A program made the position numbers and the translations under genes. Positions 17,935-25,328 of a stretch of DNA of 32,160 nt are shown here, piece by piece; position 1 is the stretch's first letter; every line of letters starts with the position of its first letter. The DNA is taken from positions 82,782 through 114,941 of the forward strand of contig NHBO02000067.1 in assembly GCA_002167845.2 (NCBI GenBank), in the 5' to 3' direction. This DNA comes from Phycisphaera sp. TMED9 (GTDB taxonomy: Bacteria; Planctomycetota; Phycisphaerae; Phycisphaerales; SM1A02). The notes beneath the pieces were generated by a model. That model saw only the letters and a list, made by a program, of their open reading frames with translations, was not told the DNA's origin and ran no database searches.

Positions 17935-19329
17935 TCAGTGCATGGACTCGCGCAGCACCACTCCGGGTGCCCGCTGGAGCATCCCGAGCAAGCCGCGGAC
18001 GGCCGCACCCCGACCCCGGCCGATCTCGGCCAGAGACTCCCGGAACGCGTCGATCATCCAGTCGACGTCTTCGTTCGAGATCACCAGCGGGGGAACGACC
18101 TTGATGACGCCGCTCCCTTTGCTCGTCGACTGGGTGAGCAGGCGATGTTCGGTCAACAGACGCATCACCAGAGCCTGCGCCACCAGGGTCGGCGTTCGCC
18201 TCGAAAGCCCGGGCAGATCGATGGAGAGCGCCGAAGGATCGATCTCGACGCCGATCATCAATCCCCTGCCGCGCACCTCACGGATGCCGGGGACTTCTTC
18301 GGCCACTCGCCGAAGTCCGCCGATCAGGGCCTCGCCACACTGCGTCGCGCGTTCGATGAGGCCTTCCTCGCGAAGGACGTGCAGGACCGCCAGACCATTG
18401 GTCATCGCCAGAGGATTCTCGCGGAACGTCGAACTGTGAACCACGGAGCGTTCCACCGAGTCGAACACCTCATCGAAGATCGCGGCCCTGCCGAGGACCG
18501 CCCCGACCGGAACCGTTCCCGCAGAGAGCCCCTTGGAGAGACAGACGATGTCGGCTTCGACACCGTCCACGACGCTGGCGAGCGCCGCCCCCGCCCTGCC
18601 CAGGCCGGTCTGCACCTCGTCGGCGACCAGGAGCGTTCCGGTGTCGCGACAGATCTCCGCCACCTGCTTGAGCACACCGGCCGGGTGCGGGATCACGCCC
18701 TTGCCCTGAATCGGTTCGAAGAAGAACGCCGCCACGGACTCGTCACTCAATGCGCGACGAAGATGGTCGAGATCTCCGAAGGGAACCTCCCGGCATCCCG
18801 GGATCAAGGGCTCGAATCCACGTCGCAGCCAGTCCGCACCGTTGATCGACAATGCGCCGAGCGTCAGTCCGTGAAAAGCATTCGACCAATACGCGAATCC
18901 GGGACGTCCGGTGGCGGCCCGGGCGATCTTCATCGCGGCTTCCACCGTCTCCGCGCCGCTGTTGACGAAGAAGACCCGATCATCCGAGCGGCCGACGAAT
19001 CGCTTCAACGAGTCCGCCAGGGCGACCGCGAGCGGCGGCGTCTCGAACTGAATCAGCGCCGGGGGCGCGATCCGCAGTGCCTGTTCGAGCGCTTCTCGAA
19101 CCACGGGATGGTCGCGTCCGAGTGAGAGACTGGCGAATCCTCCGATCGCATCGAGATAGCGATCACCCTCTTCGTCGAAGAGATAGGGGCCCTCGCCACG
19201 GACGAATCGCCGCTCGAAACCGACCAGACGCAGAAGGTCATGAAAACGGGGGTTCAGATGGCGTGCATAGGCTGAGCCGGATTCCGGCCCGTACGAATCG
19301 AGAATCGCCTGCAAGTCGAATGGCGCCAT
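17935..19329 (-). CDS. Class III PLP-dependent aminotransferase (ornithine/acetylornithine aminotransferase-like)
   Basis: At 464 residues this is of normal length for the family. Landmarks are YLDAIGGFASLSLGRDHP near the N-terminus, VFFVNSGAETVEAAMKIAR (phosphate-binding loop), the PLP-ring motif ADEVQTGLGR (Asp237, Gln240) and LSKGLSAGTVPVGA with the Schiff-base Lys266. It should transfer the amino group of an omega-amino acid or diamine to 2-oxoglutarate or pyruvate. The substrate is not decided by sequence; ornithine, acetylornithine, 4-aminobutyrate and beta-alanine enzymes share these motifs. The ATG at 19329 is preceded by AAGGG. There are no arginine-biosynthesis neighbours. It lies about 2.1 kb from the end of the polyene-type cluster and I see no reason to include it there. 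Confidence 0.88.
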   Translation of the reverse strand: MAPFDLQAILDSYGPESGSAYARHLNPRFHDLLRLVGFERRFVRGEGPYLFDEEGDRYLDAIGGFASLSLGRDHPVVREALEQALRIAPPALIQFETPPLAVALADSLKRFVGRSDDRVFFVNSGAETVEAAMKIARAATGRPGFAYWSNAFHGLTLGALSINGADWLRRGFEPLIPGCREVPFGDLDHLRRALSDESVAAFFFEPIQGKGVIPHPAGVLKQVAEICRDTGTLLVADEVQTGLGRAGAALASVVDGVEADIVCLSKGLSAGTVPVGAVLGRAAIFDEVFDSVERSVVHSSTFRENPLAMTNGLAVLHVLREEGLIERATQCGEALIGGLRRVAEEVPGIREVRGRGLMIGVEIDPSALSIDLPGLSRRTPTLVAQALVMRLLTEHRLLTQSTSKGSGVIKVVPPLVISNEDVDWMIDAFRESLAEIGRGRGAAVRGLLGMLQRAPGVVLRESMH

Positions 19330-19380
19330 GCGTACCCTTGCTTCCTCCTCCGCTCGTCGGCGCTCCACCGACTGCGGGCA

Positions 19381-20169
19381 TCAGCCATCCGAGACCCGGT
19401 CCAACGAACGAAGCACTCCAGCGTGCTCGGTGTCATTGTTGTAGAAGATGAATGCCGAAATGTCCCGGCTGTCGGTGAACGCCACGGGGCCGATGCCTTT
19501 GGCCATGAACACGTACTTCCAGGCCTTCACGGATGCCGGCCCGATGCTCCCGTCGTAGACGATCTTGATCAACCTGGTGTCATAGGTCCCATGCGGAACC
19601 TTCACTTTCCAACCGCCCAGATCCGCCCAGGTGCACTTCACCTTGCCGGAGTAGCTGGTCTTGTCCGGCGAATCGAGGTCACAGATGCTGATCTTGATCT
19701 CTTCCTGGATCTCGTTCTTCGCGCCCTTCGAGGCATGAACAATCGGCTCGGGCGGCGAGAGACGGATGATGAAGGCATTCGGCTTGGAGACGTCGGTCGC
19801 CGCGACGATCCCCTTGCCCTCTTCCGACTTCAAGTACCTGGTGGTACCGGTTGGAAGTTCGACCGCCCAACCCTTGGTCCCAGCGCCCGGCTCGCTTCCC
19901 GGCGCCCGATCGATCCTCGTCATGACATGCTTGAGTGTCTTGCTCTTGTCGCTCGGATGATCGAAGAGATACACCGTCGACTCCAGCGGAAGCCATTGCT
20001 CCGCATCGGCGATCGACGGAATGGATGCATCCGGGCCGAGCACCACGCCGGGGAGGCTCCTGGTGATGCGCTTCGCATCCCCCTTGGGCATCGTCTTCAG
20101 CGGATCATCCTGCGTCATACCGGGGGTGGAGAGAAGGATGGACAGAATGAGGGTGTGGATCAAGGTCAT
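19381..20169 (-). CDS. Small probable secreted protein, function unknown
   Basis: A 262-residue protein that I do not recognise. The start MTLIHTLILSILLSTPGMTQ looks like a weak signal peptide. The rest is soluble and mixed beta in character, with segments such as STVYLFDHPSDKSKTLKHVM, KGWAVELPTGTTRYL, KVKCTWADLGGWKVKVPHGT and KAWKYVFMAKGIGPVAFTDS. Lys-rich composition sets it slightly apart from its Arg-rich neighbours. No catalytic motif is visible. The ATG at 20169 has no clear Shine-Dalgarno sequence; a GTG at 20205 would add 12 residues before the hydrophobic stretch. It lies 51 nt upstream of the aminotransferase gene on the same strand, so cotranscription is possible. Confidence 0.6.
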   Translation of the reverse strand: MTLIHTLILSILLSTPGMTQDDPLKTMPKGDAKRITRSLPGVVLGPDASIPSIADAEQWLPLESTVYLFDHPSDKSKTLKHVMTRIDRAPGSEPGAGTKGWAVELPTGTTRYLKSEEGKGIVAATDVSKPNAFIIRLSPPEPIVHASKGAKNEIQEEIKISICDLDSPDKTSYSGKVKCTWADLGGWKVKVPHGTYDTRLIKIVYDGSIGPASVKAWKYVFMAKGIGPVAFTDSRDISAFIFYNNDTEHAGVLRSLDRVSDG

Positions 20170-20339
20170 GGGATCATGGTACCGGGTCGTGGAGGAATCC
20201 TGCACGAAAGATCAGTGCCCGGTGGAATCGGAAGAACCGACTTGGACGACGTAAGATCCTCCCTCGGCGTCGATCCCACCGATCCCGCAAGAGCCTGCCC
20301 GACGCCGAATGCCTGAACCCCGGAGCCTTGAGAATCACG
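20170..20339. promoter_or_regulatory. Divergent intergenic region upstream of the glycosyltransferase gene
   Basis: These 170 bases separate the leftward secreted-protein gene from the rightward glycosyltransferase gene, so promoters for both are expected. I could not identify a convincing promoter pair or operator by eye. Confidence 0.3.
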
Positions 20340-21464
20340 ATGACGGAACCGGATGAGATCTCGACCAAGGCGACTGTCCAGGGAATCGGCCCGTCCATCG
20401 CCGTCCTCGTTCCGACCTACAACAACCGATCGACCCTCGATGCCGTGCTCCGCGGAGCGGCCGCACACGGCCTTCCCGTCGTGGTGATCGACGACGCCGG
20501 AACCGACGACAGCGAGTCGGTCCTCGCCGAGCTTGAAGCCGAGGGCGTGCTCCATCGACGATTACGGCTCCCCCGGAACCTCGGCAAAGCCGGCGCTCTC
20601 CGTGCCGGTTTCGAACTCTGCCGGCAGGACGGCTTCACCCATGCGATCACCTGTGATTCGGATGCCCAACACGACACCGATCTGATTCCGGTCTTCGCCG
20701 AGGCGACCCGAACCGACCCCGGTTCCTACCTTCTGGGCTGCCGCTTTCCTCTTCATCCGGACCAGCCTCGCCGAAATCTTCTCGGGCGAATTCTCAGCAA
20801 CGTCGCCATCCGAGCGCACTCCGGCGTGACGATCGGCGACGCCGCCTGCGGATTTCGATGCTGGCCGTTGGAACTTCCCGCCACGGTGCGCGGCCTTTCC
20901 GGACGATACGCGTGGGAAGAAGAAATGATCACCAGGGCGGCCTGGGCCGGATGGCCGATCACATCGATCGATGTCCCCGCCATCTACCACCCACCGTCGA
21001 CACGCGTGAGCCACTACCGCTTTCGACGCGACTGGTCCGAGGGAATCGGCATCTACCTTCTGCTCCTTCTTGAAGCCATCCTGCCACGATTTCCGCGGGC
21101 ACTTGATGGGCGGCGTCCATTCCGGGACGGGCTTCTTCGTCGCTTCGATCGGCTTCTGTCTCCCGGTCCGCTTCGCGGCCGACGATTGGAAGCCGCGACG
21201 GAACGCTGGTTTCAGACCACCGCCCTTCTGGCCGGGGGGCTCACCGCGGTGCTCGCCCCACCGTCGATCGTGACGCTCGCCGCCATCGGATGGATCGGAT
21301 GGCGTTGGCATGCGGGTTTCGCCGCGATGACGATCGCCGCATTTCCCACGTTGCTCGAGTCGGAGCACCTGGACGGAAGGATGGAATGGGTCGTGCTGTT
21401 CGCGGTCGCCTGCCTGCTCTCGGGGGTCATCCGATCGCCCGCCTCCGCCGCCCGCCGGAACTGA
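20340..21464 (+). CDS. Family 2 glycosyltransferase with C-terminal membrane segments, aryl-polyene-cluster type
   Basis: A 374-residue GT-A-fold enzyme. Motifs are IAVLVPTYNN at the start of the nucleotide-binding fold, VVVIDDAGTDDS, LPRNLGKAGALRAGFE, and the metal-binding DxD in CDSDAQHD (Asp106, Asp108). ACGFRCWP and YAWEEEM lie in the acceptor half. The last 100 residues contain two or three hydrophobic segments (around TTALLAGGLTAVLAPPSIV and WVVLFAVACLLSGVI), suggesting membrane attachment. It would transfer a sugar from a nucleotide or polyprenyl donor to a lipid or polyene acceptor. GT2 enzymes of this kind are a standard part of aryl polyene clusters. It is on the opposite strand to the rest of the cluster, its stop only 2 nt from that of the ligase gene. 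An in-frame TTG at 20328 is an alternative start. Confidence 0.87.
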   Translation: MTEPDEISTKATVQGIGPSIAVLVPTYNNRSTLDAVLRGAAAHGLPVVVIDDAGTDDSESVLAELEAEGVLHRRLRLPRNLGKAGALRAGFELCRQDGFTHAITCDSDAQHDTDLIPVFAEATRTDPGSYLLGCRFPLHPDQPRRNLLGRILSNVAIRAHSGVTIGDAACGFRCWPLELPATVRGLSGRYAWEEEMITRAAWAGWPITSIDVPAIYHPPSTRVSHYRFRRDWSEGIGIYLLLLLEAILPRFPRALDGRRPFRDGLLRRFDRLLSPGPLRGRRLEAATERWFQTTALLAGGLTAVLAPPSIVTLAAIGWIGWRWHAGFAAMTIAAFPTLLESEHLDGRMEWVVLFAVACLLSGVIRSPASAARRN

Positions 21465-21466
21465 AG

Positions 21467-22951
21467 TCAGACGCCGGTGGAACCAGCGACCGTCTCGATG
21501 AGCCGGCCTCGGAGAAGCTTCCCGGTCAAGGTGCGCGGCAACGAATCCATGAAGTCGATGACCCTCGGACGCTGATGCGGCGCCAGTTCACGAGCCGCCA
21601 GCCCGCCGAGTTCGCGGCGTATTGACGACTGCGATTCCGGATCGGTCGGATGGTCGGCCACCACCACCGCGCGAACCCGGGTGACGGTCTCGGTCAGCGG
21701 CAGCGGAATGACCGCCACCTCTCGAATCGCAGGATGCCCCGCGAGGACGCGTTCGACCTCCGCGGGATTGACCTTCAACCCACCCACATCGAACTGGATC
21801 TTCGCTCGACCGGTGATGTCGACCCGCCCATCGGAACGCACCCGCCCCAGATCGCCGGTGCGGAAGTGCCCTTCCAACCGTCGGCCGGGATCGACTTGCT
21901 CGCCGCGTGCCGTCAGGTATCCCGCGAACATCGCATCACTCTTCACCACGAGTTCGCCGGCTCCTTCGCTCGTGACCACGGGCGTCTCACCCGCATCCTC
22001 ATCGACCACCGAGGCCACCCGCACCGAGACGCCTTCGACCGCGGAGTCCATACCGCCGATCCCGTAGGTGATCGTCCCGAGTTCCGTGGCACCGTAGAGA
22101 TTCCCGGTCGGACATCCCCATGCTTCGGCGAATGCCTCTCGCACCGACACGGGAAGCGTGCTTCCTGCGGAATACGCCAGTCGAAGGCTCGAGCCCGGGC
22201 GGCCGACCCGGGCCGCCGCTTCCAGCGTCACAGGAACACCGGGAAACACCGTCACGCCGTTTGCGAGCGCGTCGACTCCGCCAGCCAGATCGAATCCAAG
22301 ACGAAATCGCACCGATGCGCCGGATCGCATCGGTGCCAGCACGCCATGCTCGATGCCGTAGGCATGCTGCATCGGAAGTGTCGCGAGCACCACGTCGTCA
22401 TGATCAAGCTCGAGAACCTCGAGCAAAGTCGCCGACACCCGATCCAGAGCCGCGGCGCTTCGAAGCGCGACCGCCGGCCGCCCCGTCGTACCCGAACTCC
22501 GAAGCAGGAGCGAACCCCGCGAGCCTCGATCGAGAAGATCGACTTCATTGGCCGACAGACCATTTTCGTCGTCGATGGCTGGAATCCGGATCGTCGCCGG
22601 GGAGTCCTCCCACCCGACCGACATGTCGGTCTCGATGATCGCATCGACTCGATGGGCGTCATGCAGGCTGGCACGATCCCGCGCGGTCGTCTCGATGCCG
22701 ATGGGCAGCACCCGTCGTCCCGAACCGAGAATCGCGAGCAGGCCCGCCCAGTACCCGGCGCCGCTCGGACCATGGAGCATCACCACGCCGTCTTCCGGAA
22801 CGGCGGCATCCAGCCGGCGAGCGATTCGCCCCGCGGCCGTCAGGACATCGCCACGGCTGGTCGACCGTCCCGACGTGAGGTCATGAACCGCCACCCGATC
22901 CGGGTCACGATCCACCGACGCGATGAAATCTCGGATCAGCTCGGCTGCCAC
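21467..22951 (-). CDS. AMP-forming acyl/aryl ligase of the polyene-type cluster
   Basis: A 494-residue member of the ANL superfamily. The P-loop is LLLRSSGTTGRPAVALRS (about 148-165), the A5 motif is LYGATELG (285-292), the hinge region has GHFRTGDLGRV, and the C-terminal catalytic Lys is in TLTGKLLRG (Lys478). The enzyme should adenylate a carboxylic acid and transfer it to a thiol. In aryl polyene clusters this role is to load the aryl acid starter onto the acyl carrier protein, and the chorismatase gene in the same operon supplies such an acid. Oddly, the Lys normally following the P-loop Pro (TGxPK) is Ala. The start is uncertain: the GTG at 22951 gives a normal N-terminus and overlaps the upstream flavoprotein gene by 16 nt, but no strong Shine-Dalgarno sequence is present. 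Confidence 0.85.
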   Translation of the reverse strand: MAAELIRDFIASVDRDPDRVAVHDLTSGRSTSRGDVLTAAGRIARRLDAAVPEDGVVMLHGPSGAGYWAGLLAILGSGRRVLPIGIETTARDRASLHDAHRVDAIIETDMSVGWEDSPATIRIPAIDDENGLSANEVDLLDRGSRGSLLLRSSGTTGRPAVALRSAAALDRVSATLLEVLELDHDDVVLATLPMQHAYGIEHGVLAPMRSGASVRFRLGFDLAGGVDALANGVTVFPGVPVTLEAAARVGRPGSSLRLAYSAGSTLPVSVREAFAEAWGCPTGNLYGATELGTITYGIGGMDSAVEGVSVRVASVVDEDAGETPVVTSEGAGELVVKSDAMFAGYLTARGEQVDPGRRLEGHFRTGDLGRVRSDGRVDITGRAKIQFDVGGLKVNPAEVERVLAGHPAIREVAVIPLPLTETVTRVRAVVVADHPTDPESQSSIRRELGGLAARELAPHQRPRVIDFMDSLPRTLTGKLLRGRLIETVAGSTGV

Positions 22952-24315
22952 GACGGTTGTCCGCGATGCCGCCTCTTGATGCCGCGGACCACGCCCGAAT
23001 GCGGGGCAGGCAACGCGACGCCGCCGGACTGAAGGACGGAATGCGGACGAATCCACTCCACGACCTTTCGGTACCGATTCAGCTCCTTGAACCAACGCAT
23101 GAGTTCCCACCGCCAGCGAACTCGAAACGGAACACCTTCGAAGATCTCGCCGGCAAGCATGTTGACCACCGCCGCATCGACTTCAAAGGGACTGTGACCG
23201 CTCACCAGGAGTTCGCGGAACGAGTGGTCGTAGAAGTTGGAGATCAGGGAAAGGAAACTCGAACGCAATCGCGTCACTCGTTTTCCATAGGCGCGCGATG
23301 CCGCGTCGGCGGCCATGCGGCCGGAATCCACGTCGATGATCCGCCGCGCCGATTGCAACCCACTGTCGATCCCCAGGCTGACACCCGTCGACCAGACCGG
23401 ATCGATGAACGCCGCGGCATCTCCGGCCATGAACCAACCGTCACCGGCGTAGGGCTCACAGGTGTAGGAGAAGTCGCCGACCACTTCGTTGGTCTTCGGT
23501 CCGACCGCATCCCGCAGTCGATGCTTCACCAATGGACAGTTTTCGATGCACCAGTCCAACCTCTGATTCGCGGGAACCGGAATGAGCCTTGCCAACTTTT
23601 CATCCAGAACCACGCCCACACTGGTGGTCTTCTCGTCGATGGGGATCATCCAGAACCAGCCCTCGCGACACATCGCAAGGGTGGCGAATCCCTCCCGATC
23701 ACCACTCGGCCGTTCCACACCCTCGAAGTGCTCGAAGTACGAGACGTTGCGATATCCGTCGAGGAGCTTCCGGGTTCCGAGATGCCGCCCGAGCACGCAC
23801 GCCTGCCCGCTCGCATCGATCAGCCAGTTCGAACGGATCGGCCCGGAACCGAGTTGGAGGCGGACATCCCCTCTCGCCAGATGATCGATCGATTCGACCG
23901 AGTCATCGAATCGATAGACCGCGCCCGCTTCCATCGCGACATCCGCGAGCATCTGGTCGTACAGCGACCGACGAATATTGAAGGTCTGCTTGATGGTGTC
24001 GCCGAGCATCCGCTCGAATGGAATCGCGGCGGGATCTCTTCGTCCATCTCCGAAGGAGATCTCGAGCCCTCGCTTCACCACATGGGGAAGCTCACGGACC
24101 CGATCCATCAGACCCAGCTGTTCCATCACCCGATTGGTATGGGGAAGCATCGACTCACCGATGCGGAACCGTGGAAACGACTCCTTGTCGACGACCAGGA
24201 CCCGTTTGCCCGCGCGAGCCAGCTCAAGGGCGGCGATGCTTCCGGACGGGCCGGCCCCGATGATCACGACGTCCCAGGACTCCTCCGGATCGATCGCGTT
24301 GGATGGGGCGATCAC
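22936..24315 (-). CDS. Flavin-dependent halogenase-like FAD oxidoreductase of the polyene-type cluster
   Basis: A 459-residue flavoprotein monooxygenase-fold protein. The FAD-binding motif is VVIIGAGPSGS (residues 16-26), with VVDKESFPRFRIGESMLP (41-58) as in halogenases and geranylgeranyl-reductase relatives. EGWFWMIP (218-225) contains the WxWxIP signature of flavin-dependent halogenases, and GDAAAFIDPVWSTGVSLG is the late FAD motif. Lys81 (in VVKRGLEISF) is a candidate for the Lys that carries hypohalous acid, but only an alignment can confirm it. The enzyme may halogenate the aryl head group, as xanthomonadins are brominated, or catalyse another oxidation or reduction. The start is a GTG at 24315 overlapping the chorismatase stop as GTGA, with GGAG 7 nt upstream. 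A flavin reductase partner is not visible in the window. Confidence 0.82.
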   Translation of the reverse strand: MIAPSNAIDPEESWDVVIIGAGPSGSIAALELARAGKRVLVVDKESFPRFRIGESMLPHTNRVMEQLGLMDRVRELPHVVKRGLEISFGDGRRDPAAIPFERMLGDTIKQTFNIRRSLYDQMLADVAMEAGAVYRFDDSVESIDHLARGDVRLQLGSGPIRSNWLIDASGQACVLGRHLGTRKLLDGYRNVSYFEHFEGVERPSGDREGFATLAMCREGWFWMIPIDEKTTSVGVVLDEKLARLIPVPANQRLDWCIENCPLVKHRLRDAVGPKTNEVVGDFSYTCEPYAGDGWFMAGDAAAFIDPVWSTGVSLGIDSGLQSARRIIDVDSGRMAADAASRAYGKRVTRLRSSFLSLISNFYDHSFRELLVSGHSPFEVDAAVVNMLAGEIFEGVPFRVRWRWELMRWFKELNRYRKVVEWIRPHSVLQSGGVALPAPHSGVVRGIKRRHRGQPSWQPS

Positions 24316-25328
24316 GATCCGACTCCCGTGTCGGTGGCCAACCCCGCGCACTCGATCTCGACCAGAAGCTCCGGCCGACAAAGGCGCTGGGCTCGAAACT
24401 CGACCTCGCACCGATGGCCGGGCCAACGACGGTCCATCGCCGCCAGCACTTCGGTCTTGCGGCTGGATTCCGGAAGGTAGACCAGCCAATGACCCAGATC
24501 CGCCGGCGTTCGTCCCGCCTGGCAGGCATCGACCACCATCGCCAGATTGTCGAGCGTCTCCTCGAGCTGCCGATCGAAGTCCTCGACATGCGCCGAGTCT
24601 TCGCCCACCACGCTTGCCGTACCACTGATCAGGATGCACTCGCCGTGATCGGCCTGAATCGTCGCGGCGCGGACGAAGGCCGGCGGAAGGTCTCCGAATT
24701 TCTCGGAGTACTCGGCGGGAAGAACCTGCCTGGGATTGTCGACCGGGGAGGGCAGTCCGTCACCGTGAAGGAGATGAAGCACCAAGGCCTCTCCTGCGTG
24801 GCCGACACCCGAAGCCACCGGGAACCACTCGGGACTCTGGTATTCCTCTTGAAAGGACTGGAAGCGACCCGCGTTGAACACCATGTATCGATCCCTCGAC
24901 GCAGAGCCTTCGGATGAATGACCAGCCGTTTCCACAGCTGAATCCTCTGCGGAATCATTGATTCTTGGCACGAAGTTCCAGGCTCGAAGCAGATGGCCAT
25001 GCGGAATGCCCGCCAACAGTCGCCGATATGCCTCTCGGGTGGCCTGCTCGAACTCTCGTCCATGCATCCGCGTCGCCGCCGGCACCGTGACGGTTCGAAT
25101 CGCCCAATCTCCCGATCGACGTTCCGCGACACGGATGCCCGAAGAGCCATCGAGTTCGACCACGGGGGCGTCATCTGCGACGAACGCCTTCGTCCAGTTC
25201 GGAAGGTCGGCAACCGTGCCCGCCGCGACCCAGTCCTGAGACTGATCCGGATGGCACTTCAACGCGGCCTCGCCCGGCGATGAAGCGGTCGCATTACTCC
25301 CTCTGTCTTCACCAACGTTGAAGCTCAT
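24312..25328 (-). CDS. Chorismatase of the FkbO/Hyg5/XanB2 family (hydroxybenzoate-type starter synthesis)
   Basis: A 338-residue protein, the usual chorismatase length. Family signatures run in order: LLRAWNFVPRIND, RYMVFNAGRFQSF, PVASGVGHAGEALVLHLL, VDNPRQVLPAEYSEKFGDLP, FVRAATIQ, ILISGTASVVGEDSAH with DRQLEETLDNL, and ELLVEIEC near the end. These enzymes hydrolyse the enolpyruvyl ether of chorismate, giving 3-hydroxybenzoate (Hyg5-type), a mix with 4-hydroxybenzoate (XanB2) or a dihydroxycyclohexadiene acid (FkbO). Cys327 lies close to the C-terminus, where I recall the 3-hydroxybenzoate-forming type having a catalytic Cys; this needs alignment. Its place between the ketosynthase and flavoprotein genes, each with a 4-nt overlap, ties it to starter supply for the polyene. 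The ATG at 25328 overlaps the KS stop as ATGA. Confidence 0.88.
   Translation of the reverse strand: MSFNVGEDRGSNATASSPGEAALKCHPDQSQDWVAAGTVADLPNWTKAFVADDAPVVELDGSSGIRVAERRSGDWAIRTVTVPAATRMHGREFEQATREAYRRLLAGIPHGHLLRAWNFVPRINDSAEDSAVETAGHSSEGSASRDRYMVFNAGRFQSFQEEYQSPEWFPVASGVGHAGEALVLHLLHGDGLPSPVDNPRQVLPAEYSEKFGDLPPAFVRAATIQADHGECILISGTASVVGEDSAHVEDFDRQLEETLDNLAMVVDACQAGRTPADLGHWLVYLPESSRKTEVLAAMDRRWPGHRCEVEFRAQRLCRPELLVEIECAGLATDTGVGS

Noticed and set aside
17935-19329. The aminotransferase as a cluster enzyme
   Set aside because: It is separated from the cluster by a secreted-protein gene and a divergent intergenic region, and known aryl polyene routes need no transamination.
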